Shown one piece after another: positions 11,839 through 22,539 of a DNA stretch of 64,000 nt. The notes under the pieces were generated by a model, which was not told the origin of the DNA, searched no databases, and saw only the letters and a program-made list of their open reading frames with translations. The position numbers and the translations under genes were made by a program. Every line of letters starts with the position of its first letter. Position 1 is the first letter of the stretch. The stretch is from contig NW_005196830.1 of assembly GCF_000372725.1 (NCBI RefSeq), positions 321,975 through 385,974 on the forward strand, in the 5' to 3' direction. This DNA is from Emiliania huxleyi CCMP1516 (taxonomy: Eukaryota > Haptophyta > Isochrysidales > Noelaerhabdaceae).

Positions 11839-12921
11839 AAGGACTCTCACGCCCCCCTCTTCTGGCGATTCCCTTGTCCAAAGTTCGAGTGATAGCCAAA
11901 GATACACTTGACTATACATTTTCAAAGATACACTTTATAACATTCCTCCGGTGTATCTACGAAGTGTATCTTCGAGTGTATCTTGAGTGTATCTCAGCGC
12001 CGGGCGCCCCAGGACCAGTTGCAGAGGGCGCAGGTGGCTGGGTCCCACGAGTGCTGGCACTGGCCTGGCTGGGGCTCACCCACAGGGCCCACAGGGATGA
12101 CTGGCTCCGAGGGGAGGGGGTGGTAGCCCATGGGGAGAGGGATTACCGGCACACACGGCACGCCGGGACCCGTGAGAGGAGACTGTGGAGGCTGCGCCGG
12201 CGCGGGCGTGAGCGGCGGCCTCTGCGGCCGCCTGGCCTGCTTGCGCGCCTCCTTGACCGCCCGCTCTGCCGCCATCTCCTACAGCCCAGGGAAGGAGGAC
12301 TGAGCGCAGCCAGGATGGGTGCGGGCTCAGGAGCGCACCTCCGGGGAGCGGCGAGGCTGGCGAGCTGCAGGCGGCGGCAGCTCCGACCCGTACTCGTGGT
12401 GGTAGGCCAGCTTGGCGGCCGCCTCCTCGGCTGTCGCGCTGTTCGAGTCGGGCAGGTGGCGCTGAGTCTTCTCGCCGACCCGCTTGAACTTGGCGACAAA
12501 GGGACGGTTGCGCTTCTTGCTGCCGCCCTGCTGGAACACGTTCTCGTAGCCGGTGCTGGACGCGGACGACATGCGGAGAACCACGGGCTTGCCCTTCCAG
12601 AAGCCGGCGCGGAACATGATGCCATTGGGGCCCTCAAAGGGCGGGCCGAGCCCCTCCAGCGGCATGAGCAACTGCCGCTCCCGCTTACGTGTATCTTCAC
12701 TATGAACGCGCTCCGTCAAGATACACCTCTTCGTTTGGGCCGCGGTGTATCTTCATATGAAGATACACCTCTTCGTTTGGGCTGGGCCGTGTATCTCCGC
12801 ATAAGTGTATCTTCAGTGTATCTTCCGCCCGTCTAGATACACGGAGGGGTGTATCTTCTCTCATGACACGAACCTCCCTCCGGGGAACCTCCCAAAGGGG
12901 GGGGGCGTGAGAGTCCTTGCG
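11839..12921. mobile_element. TIR DNA element with subterminal GTGTATCTT repeats carrying an AP2-like gene
   Basis: Terminal inverted repeats: AAGGACTCTCACGCCCCCC at 11839-11857 and its reverse complement at 12900-12918. TGAGTTCC stands directly left of the left end (11831-11838) and again at 12922-12929, three bases beyond the right TIR, consistent with an 8-bp target duplication as in hAT elements. Two subterminal arrays (11895-11995 and 12690-12857) hold about fifteen copies, in both orientations, of GTGTATCTT or one-base variants, with none in the central coding part. This resembles transposase-binding arrays. The only gene inside is the AP2-like CDS, so the element is probably non-autonomous or belongs to an undescribed family. 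R2 sequence abuts the right end. Confidence 0.8.
11994..12665 (-). CDS. Small AP2/ERF-like DNA-binding protein inside a TIR element
   Basis: About 200 residues in two exons. ATG 12665 opens MPLEGLGPPF; codons farther upstream have no ATG. Exon 1 has FRAGFWKGKPVVLRM, STGYENVFQQGG, KKRNRPFVAKFKR, then SATAEEAAAKLAYHHEYG. The order GYxxV...PFxAKxxR...TAEEAAxxxA is that of AP2-like domains, though divergent. A 50-base intron joins CCCCGGAG to GAGATGGCG across GTGCGC...CTGTAG, at about 12331-12282, preserving frame. Exon 2 starts EMAAERAVKEARKQARRP, is proline-rich, and ends with a possible small zinc knuckle CxHx6CxxC (CQHSWDPATCALC). The clean splice and coherent frame argue for an intact gene. 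It might bind the element's own subterminal repeats, which is inference. An unrelated zinc-binding protein is the main alternative. Confidence 0.6.
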
Positions 12922-12922
12922 T

Positions 12923-12979
12923 GAGTTCCCCGGCCCTGGATGTGCGGTTGATGACTGCACTCCAAGTGCTCCAAGTGCC
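12923..12979 (+). repeat. Dispersed repeat R2, copy 3 (partial)
   Basis: Matches 3136-3192 (CCCCGGCCCTGGATGTGCGG then TTGATGACTGCACTCC). It begins inside the presumed target duplication of the adjacent TIR element, so only the right part of R2 is present. Confidence 0.8.
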
Positions 12980-13048
12980 CGACCTCAACAGGGCAAACAC
13001 AAACAACTCTAACACTCACACGTCATTTGGGGCCTGGAGCCTCCCTGT

Positions 13049-13483
13049 TCACGCGCGCGCGAGACGTGCAGACAGGGTTGCCAGGTGAGAGCGAATGGCG
13101 CGGTTCACGCCTCGGCCCTCGCACACGACAGAGAGAGAGATGCGCTCTGCATGGTGGGACATAAAAGAGAGCGAGTACTTGGGCGAGTAGGCTGTGCGGT
13201 CAACGCTGCCGCGCGCGACTTTGCGCGCGAGGCGGCGCAGCTTGAGAACGGCGGTGGGCGCAAAGCCGCCGCCGACCGACCGAACGAACGTCTCGCGGAG
13301 CAGCAGGTTGAAGTTGTTGCGCTTGACAAAGATCGCGTCGTGGTAGAAACCGCGATGCGCCTTGACCCGTAGCCGTGGCCGGTCTTGTGGGAGAAGGGTT
13401 GGGGCCGGGACCCTTCCCGCGTCGCAGCCCAGGCGATGCGCTGAAAAAATACGCGGCGGATTTGCTCTCTTGCGCACCGCCAC
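13049..13483 (-). CDS. Hypothetical reading frame head-to-head with the MPP-beta gene
   Basis: An open frame whose left part (13080-13400) has a believable composition: [39 protein letters not shown] and [20 protein letters not shown] do not recognise it. The right part overlaps what must be the promoter or 5' UTR of the MPP-beta gene, so the true start is unknown. It could be a remnant of a mobile-element protein, since it lies between an element and a gene, or an antisense artefact. Confidence 0.25.
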   Translation of the reverse strand: MAVRKRANPPRIFSAHRLGCDAGRVPAPTLLPQDRPRLRVKAHRGFYHDAIFVKRNNFNLLLRETFVRSVGGGFAPTAVLKLRRLARKVARGSVDRTAYSPKYSLSFMSHHAERISLSVVCEGRGVNRAIRSHLATLSARLARA

Positions 13484-13485
13484 AC

Positions 13486-15894
13486 ATGCAGCAGCTCACC
13501 AGACTGGCGCAGCGACGCGTCGCCAGGCCCGCGGCGCGCGCGTACAGCAGCGCCGTCGCGGCGGTGCAGCCGCCCACCCACGTGGCGACGATGCCGAACC
13601 AGATGCGCGTCGCCACAGAGAGCACAGGCGGTGACACTGCTACGCTGGGAGTCTGGATAGACACTGGCAGCCGGTATGAGTCCGACGCCACGAACGGCGT
13701 GGCTCACTTCCTGGAGCACATGTCGTTCAAGGGCACCGCCAAGCGGAACACGCGGCAGCTGGAGATGGAGGTGGAGAACATGGGAGGGCACCTCAACGCG
13801 TACACCTCGCGCGAGCAGACGGTGTACTATGCCAAGGTGCTCAAGCAGGACGTGCCGAGGGCGGTGGAGCTGCTGTCCGATATCCTGCTAAACTCGACCT
13901 TCAGCCCGGCGCGCGCCGCAACCCCGACCGCTCCGCGCCTGCGCGCGCTCATGCGCCTGTTCTCCCCTGGGCTGCGCGCTCAGCGCAGCGGCCGCACGCC
14001 GCCGCCGCCGCCGCCGGCACGCCATCGTTGCCGCTGCGCGCGGCAGCCGCCGCGCCCCGCCGCGCCGTCCGCGAAAGGCGGGACCTGAGCGATGTCGGTG
14101 CGCCGCGCGCAGGCGGCGGTGGAGAACGAGCGGCAGGTGATTCTGCGCGAGATGGAGGAGGTCGAGAGCCAGATCGAGGAGGTGGTCTTCGACCGGCTGC
14201 ACGAGGTGGCGTACGTCGGCACGCCGCTCGCGCGCACGATCCTCGGGCCGACCGAGAACATCAACTCGATCACCGCGGACGACATCAGTCGCTACGTCAA
14301 GACGCACTACACGGCGCCGCGCATGGTGCTCGCCGCCGCGGGCGCCGTCGAGCACGACCAGGCGCCAGCAGTAGGAGCGGTTGCAGCAGCAACGCTTTCC
14401 ACGATGCCGCCGGCCTCGCGAGAGGGTGAGGCCTCGGACTGTCGGCTGACCCTCTCCCCGCCCTCGTCCAGGTCCTCGACCTCGCGAGCGAGTACTTTGG
14501 CGGCGTGCCCACCGTCGCGCCTGCGGGCCACGACTACGAGAACCACGCCTCCCTCTTTTGCGGCGCGGACGTGCGCGACTTCAAGGAGGACATGCCGGCC
14601 GCCAACTTCGCGCTCGCCTTCGAGGGTCTCAAGTGGACGGACCCCGACGTGTTTACGCTGATGCTGTGCCAGTCGCTGCTGGGCACCTACGACAAGAAGT
14701 CGTCAAACATGCAGTACGCGACCGCGCCAATGGTGCTCGCCCTCGACAAGTACAAGGTGCGCGCGAGAGGAGCCGAGGCCGGCCGAGATTGGCCGCGATG
14801 GTGCTCGCCATCGACAAGCGCAAGTCTCGGCCGCACCCTCTCCACCTCTCTGACGGAGCACGCGCCCCTCCGACCCCCCAAACACACACACACACACGCT
14901 CCCCGGTGTGCTCGCGCCGCCTCTCCCGTGTGCCGCCCCACGCCCTGCTCCTCCCTGCCGCAGGTCGCGGAGCAGGTGCAGCCCTTTTGCACCTGCTACA
15001 ACGACACGGGCCTCTTCGGCGTGTACGTGACGGCGAACCTCGACTCTTACGACGATTACTCGACGCTGTTCCAGATCCTGCAGGCGCCGCCAGCATCCCA
15101 CCGCACCCGCCCCACACACCTTCGGGCACGCACCCCGAGTGCCGCGGGGCTCCTGCCAATCTGTAGACGTGAAGTTGCGGGGGGCAGGCAGCCCCCTGCC
15201 AGAGGCGCTCTCACCTTGCCTCTGCCTCACCCTGCCTCTGCCTAACCCCGCCTCCGCCTTGCCGCAGGACGAGATGCTCGCGCTCACGCAGGGGGTGAGC
15301 GACGAGGACCTCGCGCGCGGAAAGGTCTGAGTGCCATCCCGAGACGCTCCCGAGACACTTCCGAGACGCTTCACGCTGCCCTCTTTCTGTCGAGAGCCGC
15401 CTCGCCCGCTCCGCCGCCGCCCCGACGGCACCGCGTCCCACCGTCCACCGACGCATCTGCCCCCGCCCGCCCGCAGGCGCAGCTCAAGTACAACCTGCTG
15501 CAGCAGATGGACGGCACCGCAGCCCTAGATGCGGAACAGACTCCCTCCCTCCGCGGCCAGCACACGCCGCCGGTCGCCTCCCTCTTGCCGCGAGCCCAAG
15601 GACGAGCGGCCACTCTGTCTCTCCCCTCGCAGTCTGACGCGCCCTCGACACCGCCCCACAGGGACCTCCCCCACCGCGGAGGAGATCGGGCGGCAGCTGC
15701 TCACCTTTGGCCGCCGGATGAACCTCGCCGAGACGCTCGCCCGCGTCGACGACATCACCGCCGCCGACGTCAAGCGCGTCGCCGACAAGGTCTGCTGGGA
15801 CCAGGAGGTCTCCTTCGCCGCCATCGGCTCCAACCTCAAGTACATCGGCGACATCAACTCGCTCCGCCGCGGAACCTACTGGAACAGGGTCTAG
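13486..15894 (+). CDS. PMPCB: Mitochondrial processing peptidase beta subunit (M16 metallopeptidase)
   Basis: Catalytic subunit of the matrix peptidase that removes presequences from imported proteins; in some lineages also complex III core 1. ATG 13486 starts [20 protein letters not shown], a typical mitochondrial presequence. Exon 1 carries the inverted zinc site HFLEH (HxxEH) in [20 protein letters not shown], then [16 protein letters not shown]. After an intron about 13906-14108 come [16 protein letters not shown] (distal zinc glutamate region), [17 protein letters not shown] and [19 protein letters not shown]. Later exons give [73 protein letters not shown] and the C-terminus [20 protein letters not shown]...NRV before TAG 15894. 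Introns are short and CT-rich; six or more are needed. Length and order match the family. Confidence 0.95.
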
Positions 15895-16183
15895 GCCGCG
15901 CGCCTCGCGGCCGCCGCCAGCGCGCCCTCCGCGCAGAGGCGGGCCGCAGAGCTCAAGCGGCGCGCCCTCCGGCAGGGAGGGCGACGCGGCGCTTTTGCTT
16001 GCTTTGCAGGACCGCGGCTGGCGGAGGGAGAGTGCCGGCCCCCCCCGCGAGTCGTGACGTACGGTATAGATAGAAACTTCATGATGATTATGTTATCCGC
16101 CGGACTCGTTTTTTGCCCAAGCTTGGAGCCGCCTAGGTCATTTAGACTCCGCGCTTGTGAGCGGAAAATTCTTTGCGCCCTTG

Positions 16184-16235
16184 TCGTGCCAGTGTGCTGT
16201 GAGAGAGGCTTGTATCTTAAGAATTCTTTCCGGCC
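16184..16235 (+). repeat. Dispersed repeat R5, copy 2, upstream of the selenoprotein gene
   Basis: Shares GTCGTGCCAGTGTGCTGTGAGAGAGG and AAGAATTCT with 5806-5868. It ends about 60 bases before the selenoprotein start, so it lies where a promoter or 5' UTR would be. Whether it is regulatory or a fossil insertion cannot be told. Confidence 0.7.
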
Positions 16236-16295
16236 CCTGTTGGCGCGGCCGAACCAGGCCAGTGCTCAGGCAGGCGGCCTGCTCGGCTCGCAGCA

Positions 16296-16820
16296 ATGCG
16301 GGTGATGTGGCCGATGCTGGCCGCTGTTCGGCTATCCGTGCCTTCGACTCGCATGTGCGCCAGTGAAAACCTCGCCAGCTGCACCGTCGTGCAGCTCAAG
16401 GAGAAGCTGCGCAGCGCAGGCCTGCCCGTGTCGGGGCGCAAAGCCGACCTGGTTGCTCGGCTGAGCCTTCCCGACGAGGCGGCAACAGCGCTTCAGCCAG
16501 CGCCGCCCGTCGATGCAGCTGTGCTCGCCTTTCCCGCGGTCGAGATTGAGGCATGCAAGCAATGATCTGTCTTCAAAACGCGGGCGAAAAAGATTGCCGG
16601 CGGGATTGAGGCAGCGCTCGATGGCACTGACACGCCGCTGCAAGTGAGCATCAACGCCGAACGTCCGCGCCGAGGTGTCTTTGAGGTCCGTGTTGGAGAG
16701 ACGGTCATCGTCAGTACGGGCCCAGAGCCGCGGCCCTTCCCGGCGCTCAAGGCGCTCGACGTAGACGAGGTGACTGCGTCGGCCGTCGACACGGCCAAGG
16801 CTTACTTCCTGCTGGGCTAG
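16296..16820 (+). CDS. SELENOH: SAP domain-selenoprotein H fusion with in-frame UGA (Sec90)
   Basis: Single exon of 175 codons including the final TAG if the internal TGA at 16563-16565 is read as selenocysteine. Residues about 28-50 form a SAP motif (CTVVQLKEKLRSAGLPVSGR, then KADLVARL), a nucleic-acid-binding fold. The rest is the Rdx/SelH thioredoxin-like fold. The redox motif is CKQ-U (Cys87 to Sec90), followed by SVFKTRAKKIAGGIEAAL and INAERPRRGVFEVRVG, which lines up with the KPRRGSFEV stretch of animal selenoprotein H. The frame then runs to LDVDEVTASAVDTAKAYF and stops at TAG 16818. Family knowledge: SelH is a nuclear, DNA-linked redox protein, so a SAP domain fits. The upstream ATG 16296 is the first in frame; ATGs at 16305, 16314 and 16353 are alternatives. 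A SECIS element is required in the 3' UTR; I could not identify one by eye. Confidence 0.85.
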
Positions 16821-17359
16821 AGCGGCAGGCCCTGCTCGCTTTGCCACACCGTGTCCCCTTCCCAGCCAATGACGGCCGGCCGCGCAATCCCCTCGGGATG
16901 CGGCTCTCTCACTCTCACTCCCGTTTGGGGGCGGGAGCGAGGAGGCGGCCTGAGACGAAGTATAGCCCGCTGCGGAAGGGACGGTGTGACGGCCTTTGGT
17001 GTTTTAGCGGGGCCGGCGTTAGAGTATGTACATTAGAGGATAGCAGCCGTTGATGAGTGTGCCTCTCTCTCTCCACTCTCGCGCCAGAAAAAAAACTCTC
17101 ACACGAAAAACAGCAAACTCTCCTCCGACCTCCCCCGTGACGCATATGTTCTCCATCTTCCAGCTCACTTGTCACTAATACTAAAAAAAGGCGCCTCACG
17201 ACGGGAGTGGAAGGAACGACCGCGAGCAAAGATACGCACGTACATGGGCGGCGGGGGGACGCGTGGAAAATATACATGGCGGGTGGGGAGAGCTGTGCTG
17301 CTCGCAGCCGTTCCTCCGCGGGTTAGCAGCTACCTACCGTTGGAGGTAGCTTGCCCACG
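16821..17359. other. 3' UTR/intergenic region that should hold the SECIS element
   Basis: Between the selenoprotein stop and the convergent hydrolase stop. An AUGA at 16869-16872 is followed by GC-rich hairpin-forming sequence with a central AA, and by a strong hairpin CTCCCG...CGGGAG at 16917-16938. The pairing does not match the standard SECIS core closely. CT-rich and A-rich tracts follow at 17060-17110. Confidence 0.35.
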
Positions 17360-19040
17360 TCACATCTTCAGGGCGTAGGTACCCGTCTTGACCACTTCGA
17401 ACCTAAGACCGCGCTCGTGGGCGAGCTTGTGCATAAAGTCCATGGCAAAGGAGTAGGCGCGCTGCGACTCGGGAAGATCGAGCACAAAGTGCCACAACAT
17501 CCACCACACCGTTGCGACCATCGTGGGGAACATCACTAGGTAGTAGAGGACAAGGTCGCCGTAGCAGCGCGGGCGGAGCAACACCGCCGGCTGCCAGAGA
17601 ATGCGCACGACGGGGGGCAGCAGGAGGTGAATGCACAAGAAGCCAATGTGGCCGAGCCACGCCACGATACGCCAGAAGAGGTAGGACTTGTCGGTGAGGC
17701 ACTGACCGGTCAGCGCGCCGTGCTCAATCTCCTCCAGCCCGTGGAAGACGAAGAGGGACGAGATGGAGGAGCGGACAAAGGGCAGGAAGACGGGCAGGAA
17801 AAAGAAGGGCAGCGTGCCCGCCTCAACGCCGCCAATACTCGCAAGGGAGAGCGGGCCCGACTGAAGCAGCACCAACCTGCCGAATGCATCGAGCCACGAC
17901 CAACGCCAGAGGCCGTGCTCCCTCCCCTTGTACGCCGTCGCGTGCCACGAGTGGTGAGCCTGGGGTCTCGACGGGCCCCCGGGGGCGACGGGGGTGCTCT
18001 CGCGGGGGGTCCCCCCAGTCAAGGGGGTCTGGGGCTGCGCCCCAGGTAGCCCGCCGCAGGCGCCGATTTTTTGGGGCTTTTTTGACTGATTTCATGAGGT
18101 GTTGCTACTCTCTCTCTATTTTGGGACCAGTTGAAGCCTAAAAATGGCTACAAATACAGCCACACCAGCTGCTAGTGTCGTGAGCTGCTACTGTGTGGCA
18201 GAGCCCAGAGAGAGGGCTTTCAGGAGCACTATTCAGTTTGATCCAGCTCAACGTTGCGGAGTAGTAACACTGTTCCGTTACCGCGTAAGCGGCCGGCGGC
18301 CGGCGGCGGCCGGTGCGGCACGCGGAGCACTCCGTGAGCGGTGACGGGTGCGGACGAGCGAATGAGAGGTTCCTTTCAGCGAGAGATAGGCAGTCCTAGT
18401 CTTTAACAACACATCTCCCACAGATAGCGACCTCTCATTCACTCATCCGCGCCAGTCACTGCTAGTCGGGGCACTCCCGGCGTGCGGCCCGGTCCCGGTC
18501 GTCACTCCGGTTGCTCGTGTTCACACCGTCAGAACTCAGCTCCGCTAAGGATCCAGCGTCTGAGACTTGGGCATCTTACACAACGTTTGTAGTAGAGCAC
18601 AATGGCACCCTTGGATCAAGTGGATCACTTCATTATTGGACCTTATTGGAGACCCCCGTTTTCGGCCGCCGCGGCCGGAGAGCACCCCCGTCGCCCCCGG
18701 GGGCCCGTCGACACCCCAGGGTGGTGAGAGTGCTCCTGCGCCGTGAGCAGCGGCACGGATGCACCGACAAACTTCGGGGTGGCCGTGTCGATGATAAGTC
18801 CAGTCATCTCGAAAACGAGCATGAGCTCGTCGACGAACGGGTTAATGTGCTCCTTCGAGGAGAGTGAGGCCGACGAGGGGAGCAGCTTGCGAAGATGCAA
18901 GACGCGCTGCACAGTAGCGCGCGTACGGATAGAGTTGAAAGCGTTGACCACGAGCACAGCGATCAGTGCAAGAGCCAGGCCGGAGTTCACCGCGGGTCCC
19001 TCGTACAGGCCCAGCGCGACCGCGGCGGCGCGATCGAGCC
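17360..19040 (-). CDS. Predicted metal-dependent hydrolase (PF10118-like) interrupted by a TIR element
   Basis: Helical protein with the His/Glu ligand pattern of the predicted metal-dependent hydrolase family. Exon sequence right of the element (18990-18721) reads FVDELMLVFEMTGLIIDTAT and VPLLTAQEHSHH; left of it (17950-17360) reads SWHATAYKGREHGLWRW, SSISSLFVFHGLEEIEHGAL and LVMFPTMVATVWWMLWHFV to the stop. QEHSHHSWH and FHGLEEIEH are the likely metal-binding helices. The 762-bp element at 17959-18720 sits exactly between HH and SWH. Removing it with one target copy restores the frame; splicing GT 18714 to AG 17960 also keeps frame and adds five codons (PGAHH). The 5' end is unresolved: the frame is open up to about 19040 (VARWLDRAAAVALGLYEG) with no ATG, so a first exon or start lies upstream. 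Function in the cell is unknown. Confidence 0.7.
17959..18720. mobile_element. 762-bp TIR element (introner-like) with 8-bp target duplication in a coding exon
   Basis: Ends are inverted repeats of 43 bases with one mismatch, each starting CCTGGGGT[C/G]TCGACGGGCC. Direct repeats GTGGTGAG flank it at 17951-17958 and 18721-18728. On the transcribed (-) strand the ends supply a donor CCTGGG/GTGTCG and an acceptor ACCCCAG/G, giving a 755-nt intron (18714-17960) that preserves the host frame. Inside, around 18290-18500, is a long imperfect palindrome (for example GCGGACGAGCGAATGAGAGG against CCTCTCATTCACTCATCCGC), and no convincing coding frame. A segment near the left end (18048-18078, CGCCGCAGGCGCCGATTTTTT) recurs in the element at 32168-33089. 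Short TIRs with an 8-bp duplication suggest a hAT-type non-autonomous element. Confidence 0.92.
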
Positions 19041-19172
19041 AACGAGCAACGTTTCATCAAAGCCTCAAAGGCCGCGGCAGCGGGACACCGCGTTGGATTT
19101 TTTATTTACTCCCTCTCTGAAAGTTTCCGCTTCTTGGCTGTTCTTCACCTTTCTACCTACCTACCTACCGCT

Positions 19173-22100
19173 TCACGGCCCGGGTGGCGATGGCGTCGTG
19201 GAGCCCAGCGAGAGCTTGCGCTGCAATGCCTGTATGCGCTGGTGCAGCTGGATGGCGGCGGGGCTGAGCTCCTCCTCCGCTGCACCCTCCACCGGCCCCT
19301 CCCTCGGCCCCCCCGCCTCCCCCCGCTTTATTGGCGACCCGCCTTCGAGCGCCGCCCCGGGCGACAGGTGGTCCGTTGGACGACCTTCCCGCCCCGACAG
19401 GCCCGGCTTGCGCGCGGCCGGCTCGGGGGTCACAAGCTCCGGCGCAGCGGCGGCGGCAGGGGCGCTCGGCGGCGGCGCGGGGCCGGTGCACCCCACCGAG
19501 TCGGCGCGGAGCGACTGCACGCTCGCGCGCAGCGCGGCCTTCTCGCGCTCGAAGGCAACCTGCGCCGGGGGGGGGGGGGGGGGGTCAGGGGGGGGTCTCG
19601 GGGGGGGGTGGGGGGGAGGGGGGGGGCTCTCCGGGAGGTTTGGGGGGGGTGGAGGGCTTTGGGGGGGAGGCACTTGGAGGGACCTGGGGGGGGTAAGGGT
19701 GGGGCCGGGGGGGGGTTTTAAACCGGGCCGGGGAAAAAAAAANNNNNNNNNNNNNNNNNNNNNNNNNNNNNNNNNNNNNNNNNNNNNNNNNNNNNNNNNN
19801 NNNNNNNNNNNNNNNNNNNNNNNNNNNNNNNNNNNNNNNNNNAGATTTATTATTACGCCAATTTAAGACTACCTAAGCTCCCAGAAAAACTCGAAAACGC
19901 CAGAAAATTCACCCGGTAGTACACAAATTTCATTAGGGGAGAAGTTGGACCCCTCCTGCAGGGCTATCCACGTTTAAATTCCGTACGAAGATGGAGGTGG
20001 AGGGAGGTGTAGGGAGGAGGGAGGAGGAGGTTGGAAGGGGGGAGCCTGCTCCGCTTCCAGCTCCCCACTCAGCGCGAGCACGTCCGCGTCGCAGCGACCG
20101 CCCGAGCCCCCCGCGCTGCTCGGCGCCGTCGTGCTCGGCGCCGAGTCCGGAGCCTCGTCGCGGTCGCCTTTCCACCAGCTGTCGCCCTCGCCACCAGCGC
20201 CGCCGCCACTGCTGCTATCGCCGCCGCTGCCGCCGCCTCCGCCGTCGCCGTCCCTGACAGCGCCGCCGCCGCCGCCCGAAGCCAAGTCGGCATGCGGCTG
20301 CAGCGCGATCCCACAGGCGGAGAGGGGCGGGCTGTCCCCCCGCGGCTGCACCTCCTCCCCCCCCTCCTCCTCCGCCCCTCTCCTCCCCTCCGCCCCCGCC
20401 GATGCCCCGTCCCGGCGAGCGGCCAAGAGCTCCGCGCCGCTCCCGTGCATCGAGTCCCTGTCAGCGCGGCGGGAGGCCGCAAGCTCCGCCTCGGCGCTGA
20501 CCAGCGCGGCTCGGATCGCGTCCATCTCTGCCCGCAAAGCGGCCTGCGCGGCGCGTCGTGGACGTGTCGTGGACGTGTGGGGAGGAGGTGGCGGTATGGA
20601 GGAGGTGGGCGGCCGCGGCTGCGTCGCGCTCTGCGGCCGCGGCGGCGGCGCGCTCGGCGTGCGCGGTCGCCGCACGCCGCTCCTCCTCCTTGTGGCCGAC
20701 CACCTAAGCGGCACGTCGCGGACGCGTCGCGGACGCCTCCCACGCTCCCGCCCCTCCCCCGCCGTACTGCCGCCCACCGCGCGCAGCGCAGATGCGACCT
20801 TGAAGGCGGACTGGAGCTTGGCGGCGCGGTCCTGCGCCGTCGCGCGCAGCTTGGACGACGTCTTCTCGAGGTCAGCGCGCGCGCGCGCCAGCAGCCGCTC
20901 CCTCTCGCCGAGCGCCTCCTGCAGCGCCTCCGACCGCTGCCGCTCCTGCTGCGCCTCGACGGTCCTCCGCAGCCGCGCCTCGTCCTACCGCCGAGTTGCG
21001 GCGGAGGTCCAGCCGAGATGCGGCCGAGACGCAGCCGCAGCCACGCCTCCTCCTGCCGGAGGAGGAGGGCTGCCTCGCCGCCACATCTAGGTCCCGTCTA
21101 GGCCCCGTCCTGCTGCCGCCGCTCCGCCGCCAGCTCCGCGAGGGACACCTCGGACGAAGCCTTGAGCCGCTGCTGCTGCAGCCGGCTCTCCTCGAGCTCG
21201 CCCGCCAGCGCCGCCTCCCTCGCCTCCGCCTCCTCCCGCCCCCGCCCCTCGTCGCGCAGCAGCGCGCGCAGCTCGTCCCTCTCCCTCGCCGCCCGCGCCG
21301 CCTCCTCCCTCGCCTCGCCGCCCTCCCGCTCCAGCTGGCCGCTCGTGGCGCGAGCCTACGAGAGGGGGGCGAGAGGGAGGGAGCCCGGGCACCGCTCGAA
21401 AGGCGCGACACCGCCGGGACCGGGAGGGGCGCCGCGAAAGAGGCAGGGGCACTGCGGGAGACCGAGAGAGGGGGAGCTCCCGCGCGCCTGGGCGAGCAGC
21501 GCCGACCTGTCCTCGCGCTGCTCCTCGGCGACGCGCGCGCGCTCGGCGTACCTTCAGCCCGCCGGATGGTGTGAGAGACGACTCGGTGTGAGAGACTCGG
21601 TGTGCCTCTGCAGCCCCTCGGGCCACTCGAGGCCAAGCCAGGGGAACCGACCTCCTCCTGCCGACCTCCTCCTGCCGACCTCCTCTCCACCTCCTCCCCA
21701 CCTCCTCCCCACCTCCTCCCCAACCCAACTCGGGGCCCCGCTGCACGCACCGCTGCAGAAGCGCGTCGCGGAGCCTCGAGAGAGCGACCAGCAGCAAGCC
21801 TCGCCTCCTCCTCGCCCGGAGCACCTCCCCCCACCACGACGCCGCGCGAGAGAACCGGCGCAAGGCGGCGCACCGCTGCAAGGCGGCGAAGCCTCGCCGC
21901 GCGCGACGCCTGCAGAGCCGCGCTAGCAGGGAGCGAGCGGCGCGCAGCCTCGTGCGCCGCCGCCTGCTCGCCTTCGCCCACTCGCTCAGCGCGCGGCCGA
22001 GGAGGCGCCGCGCGCGGGCGTGTTCTCCGCGCGCGAGACGCCACGCCTACAACACTCTCGCGCACACCTCCCTTCCCCTCAGCTCCTCTCGCCGCCGCCG

Positions 22101-22457
22101 CGAGGTCGAGAGGGAGAGAGGCGCGCCTCGGCCCGCCGTCGGGAGAGCAGAGCACTGACGGCGCGCCGCCAGCGGCTTGCCGCCGAGCGCAGGCGGAGGG
22201 ACATCGCCGCGGCGCGAGCCGAGCCGAGCACTCTCCTAGAATGTAATAGAATGTGATAGAATGTAATAGAATGTAATAGAATGTGACATGCGGGAGCACT
22301 CTCCTGCGGCGGGGAGGCGTGTTGTGCGTGGGGGGGGGGGGGGTGGAGGGCCGGAGAGGAGAGGAGAGAAAAAAGGAGAGAGGAAAGGAAAGGAGAGGAG
22401 AGAAGAAAGGAGAGAGGAGAGGAGAGGAGAGGAGAGGAGAGGAGAGGAGAGGAGAGG

Positions 22458-22539
<82 letters not shown>

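Noticed and set aside
16863..16955. Possible SECIS element starting at AUGA 16869
   Set aside because: The GC-rich stems and an AA lie roughly in place, but the helix II length and the 3' GA quartet do not fit the core. I keep it only as the region to test.
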